Assembly: GCA_922989275.2 (NCBI GenBank)
Contig: OV277868.1
Span: forward strand, 16,798,291 to 16,862,290
Direction of reading: 5' to 3'
DNA length: 64,000 bases
From: Gari tellinella
Lineage: Eukaryota > Mollusca > Bivalvia > Cardiida > Psammobiidae
The translations under genes and the position numbers were made by a program. The notes below the pieces were generated by a model. That model saw only the letters and a list, made by a program, of their open reading frames with translations, was not told the DNA's origin and did no database searches. Positions 63,621 through 64,000 of the stretch are shown piece after piece (positions within the stretch are counted from its first letter, which is position 1; each line of letters opens with the position of its first letter).

Positions 63621-63897
63621 TAATCCATTTAGTGCACTCCGGTTGAATTCATGAAGAGTCTTACAAGAAGACGCTTAGAACGAGATGAAACATTGAGTAG
63701 GCGCGGCGTCTCGCCTGGCTCCGAGCTGTTTGGCACTTTGATGAAACTTTTTTAAATGAAATGGCAAATTATTCGACTCTTAGAATATCGACAGGCAAAA
63801 CTGTTCAGAGTCTTCCAAAACACTTTTCACGGATTGGTTTGAAGAACAAACAGAAGTGGAATATGTTTTGTTTCGATGACATTAGGTAATCTAACTC

Positions 63898-64000
63898 ATT
63901 CAACCCTGAAACTTTTAATGGACAATTCCAGTTTCTAATTAAGTCTAGTCCAGTTATACTTTCTGAAATACATTGCAAAATGCCAAATAGTGCAGACCCT
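63898..64000 (-). mobile_element. MITE-C, inverted, cut by window end
   Basis: TTCAACCCTGAAACTTTTAA, TGGACAATTCCAGTTTC and TAAGTCTAGTCCAG are the inverted C flank; the first hairpin arm (AAATAGTGCAGACCCT) reaches the window edge. Confidence 0.7.

Noticed and set aside
1..64000. Rho-independent terminators or bacterial operator hairpins
   Set aside because: The many strong hairpins are MITE cores in a eukaryotic context with TA or TTAA target duplications, not transcription terminators.

Overview
The window is animal nuclear DNA, most likely from a bivalve mollusc. It is AT-rich, there is no compact gene array or operon, and miniature inverted-repeat elements (MITEs) are very dense. It also holds tRNA-derived SINEs, a 3' fragment of a non-LTR retrotransposon, and one intact intronless gene for a metazoan seven-transmembrane receptor. 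The bivalve assignment rests on the style of the repeats, including a 1.4 kb element beginning AGCTCACCTGAGC that I associate with bivalve genomes. No species can be named from the sequence alone.

The only convincing protein-coding gene is a class A GPCR at 5242-6546 (minus strand), closest in my reading to the GPR161 group. Almost everything else is repeats. For this annotation I name the MITE families A to L by their ends. TA-target, Tc1/mariner-like: A (CAGTGGAGAA), E (CAGTGCTCCCTC), F (CAGTNAAACCTCTC), J (CAGTTTAACTTCG). TTAA-target, piggyBac-like: B (CCCCTTCACTGCC), C (CTCATTGAGCCC), D (CCCTTTACCC), G (CCCATTTGTGCCC), H (CCCTTTCA...GAGTGAAAGGG). Others: I (GCCGTGTCATGA), K (CAGGGCTCCAGATAA, hAT-like) and L (AATTGTATAGATTGAC). 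Most carry a long central hairpin. Hairpin 1 (arms with GCAAACAGT and TGATCAGACGCCG) occurs in A, B, C, E, G and H, with a looser relative in I. Hairpin 2 (arms with GCTTAAAGCAGG and AAAGCAGAA) occurs in D and F. So each hairpin type is found behind both TA-type and TTAA-type ends, which is the most unusual feature of the window.

Layout: 1-5203 MITEs of families A, B, C, D, E, G and H; 5242-6546 the GPCR; 6812-17000 MITEs, many nested or abutting; 17252-17815 a 31-bp satellite with a 123-bp higher-order period; 17849-28138 more MITEs plus a 1.4 kb repeat inserted in a family E copy; 28441-29657 a segment repeated in inverted orientation at 57448-59370; 32957-57275 a direct tandem segmental duplication, copy 1 about 13.6 kb and copy 2 about 10.7 kb, roughly 8% diverged where I compared them by eye; 59371-64000 MITEs and a second SINE-like element.

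The two duplication copies act as filled and empty sites for each other. They show TA duplication by family A, a retrotransposon insertion and a 1 kb terminal-inverted-repeat element only in copy 2, and a minisatellite only in copy 1. Small open frames shared by the copies differ mostly at amino-acid-changing positions, so I treat them as non-coding. I found no CRISPR array, rRNA gene, prokaryotic operon or viral gene.
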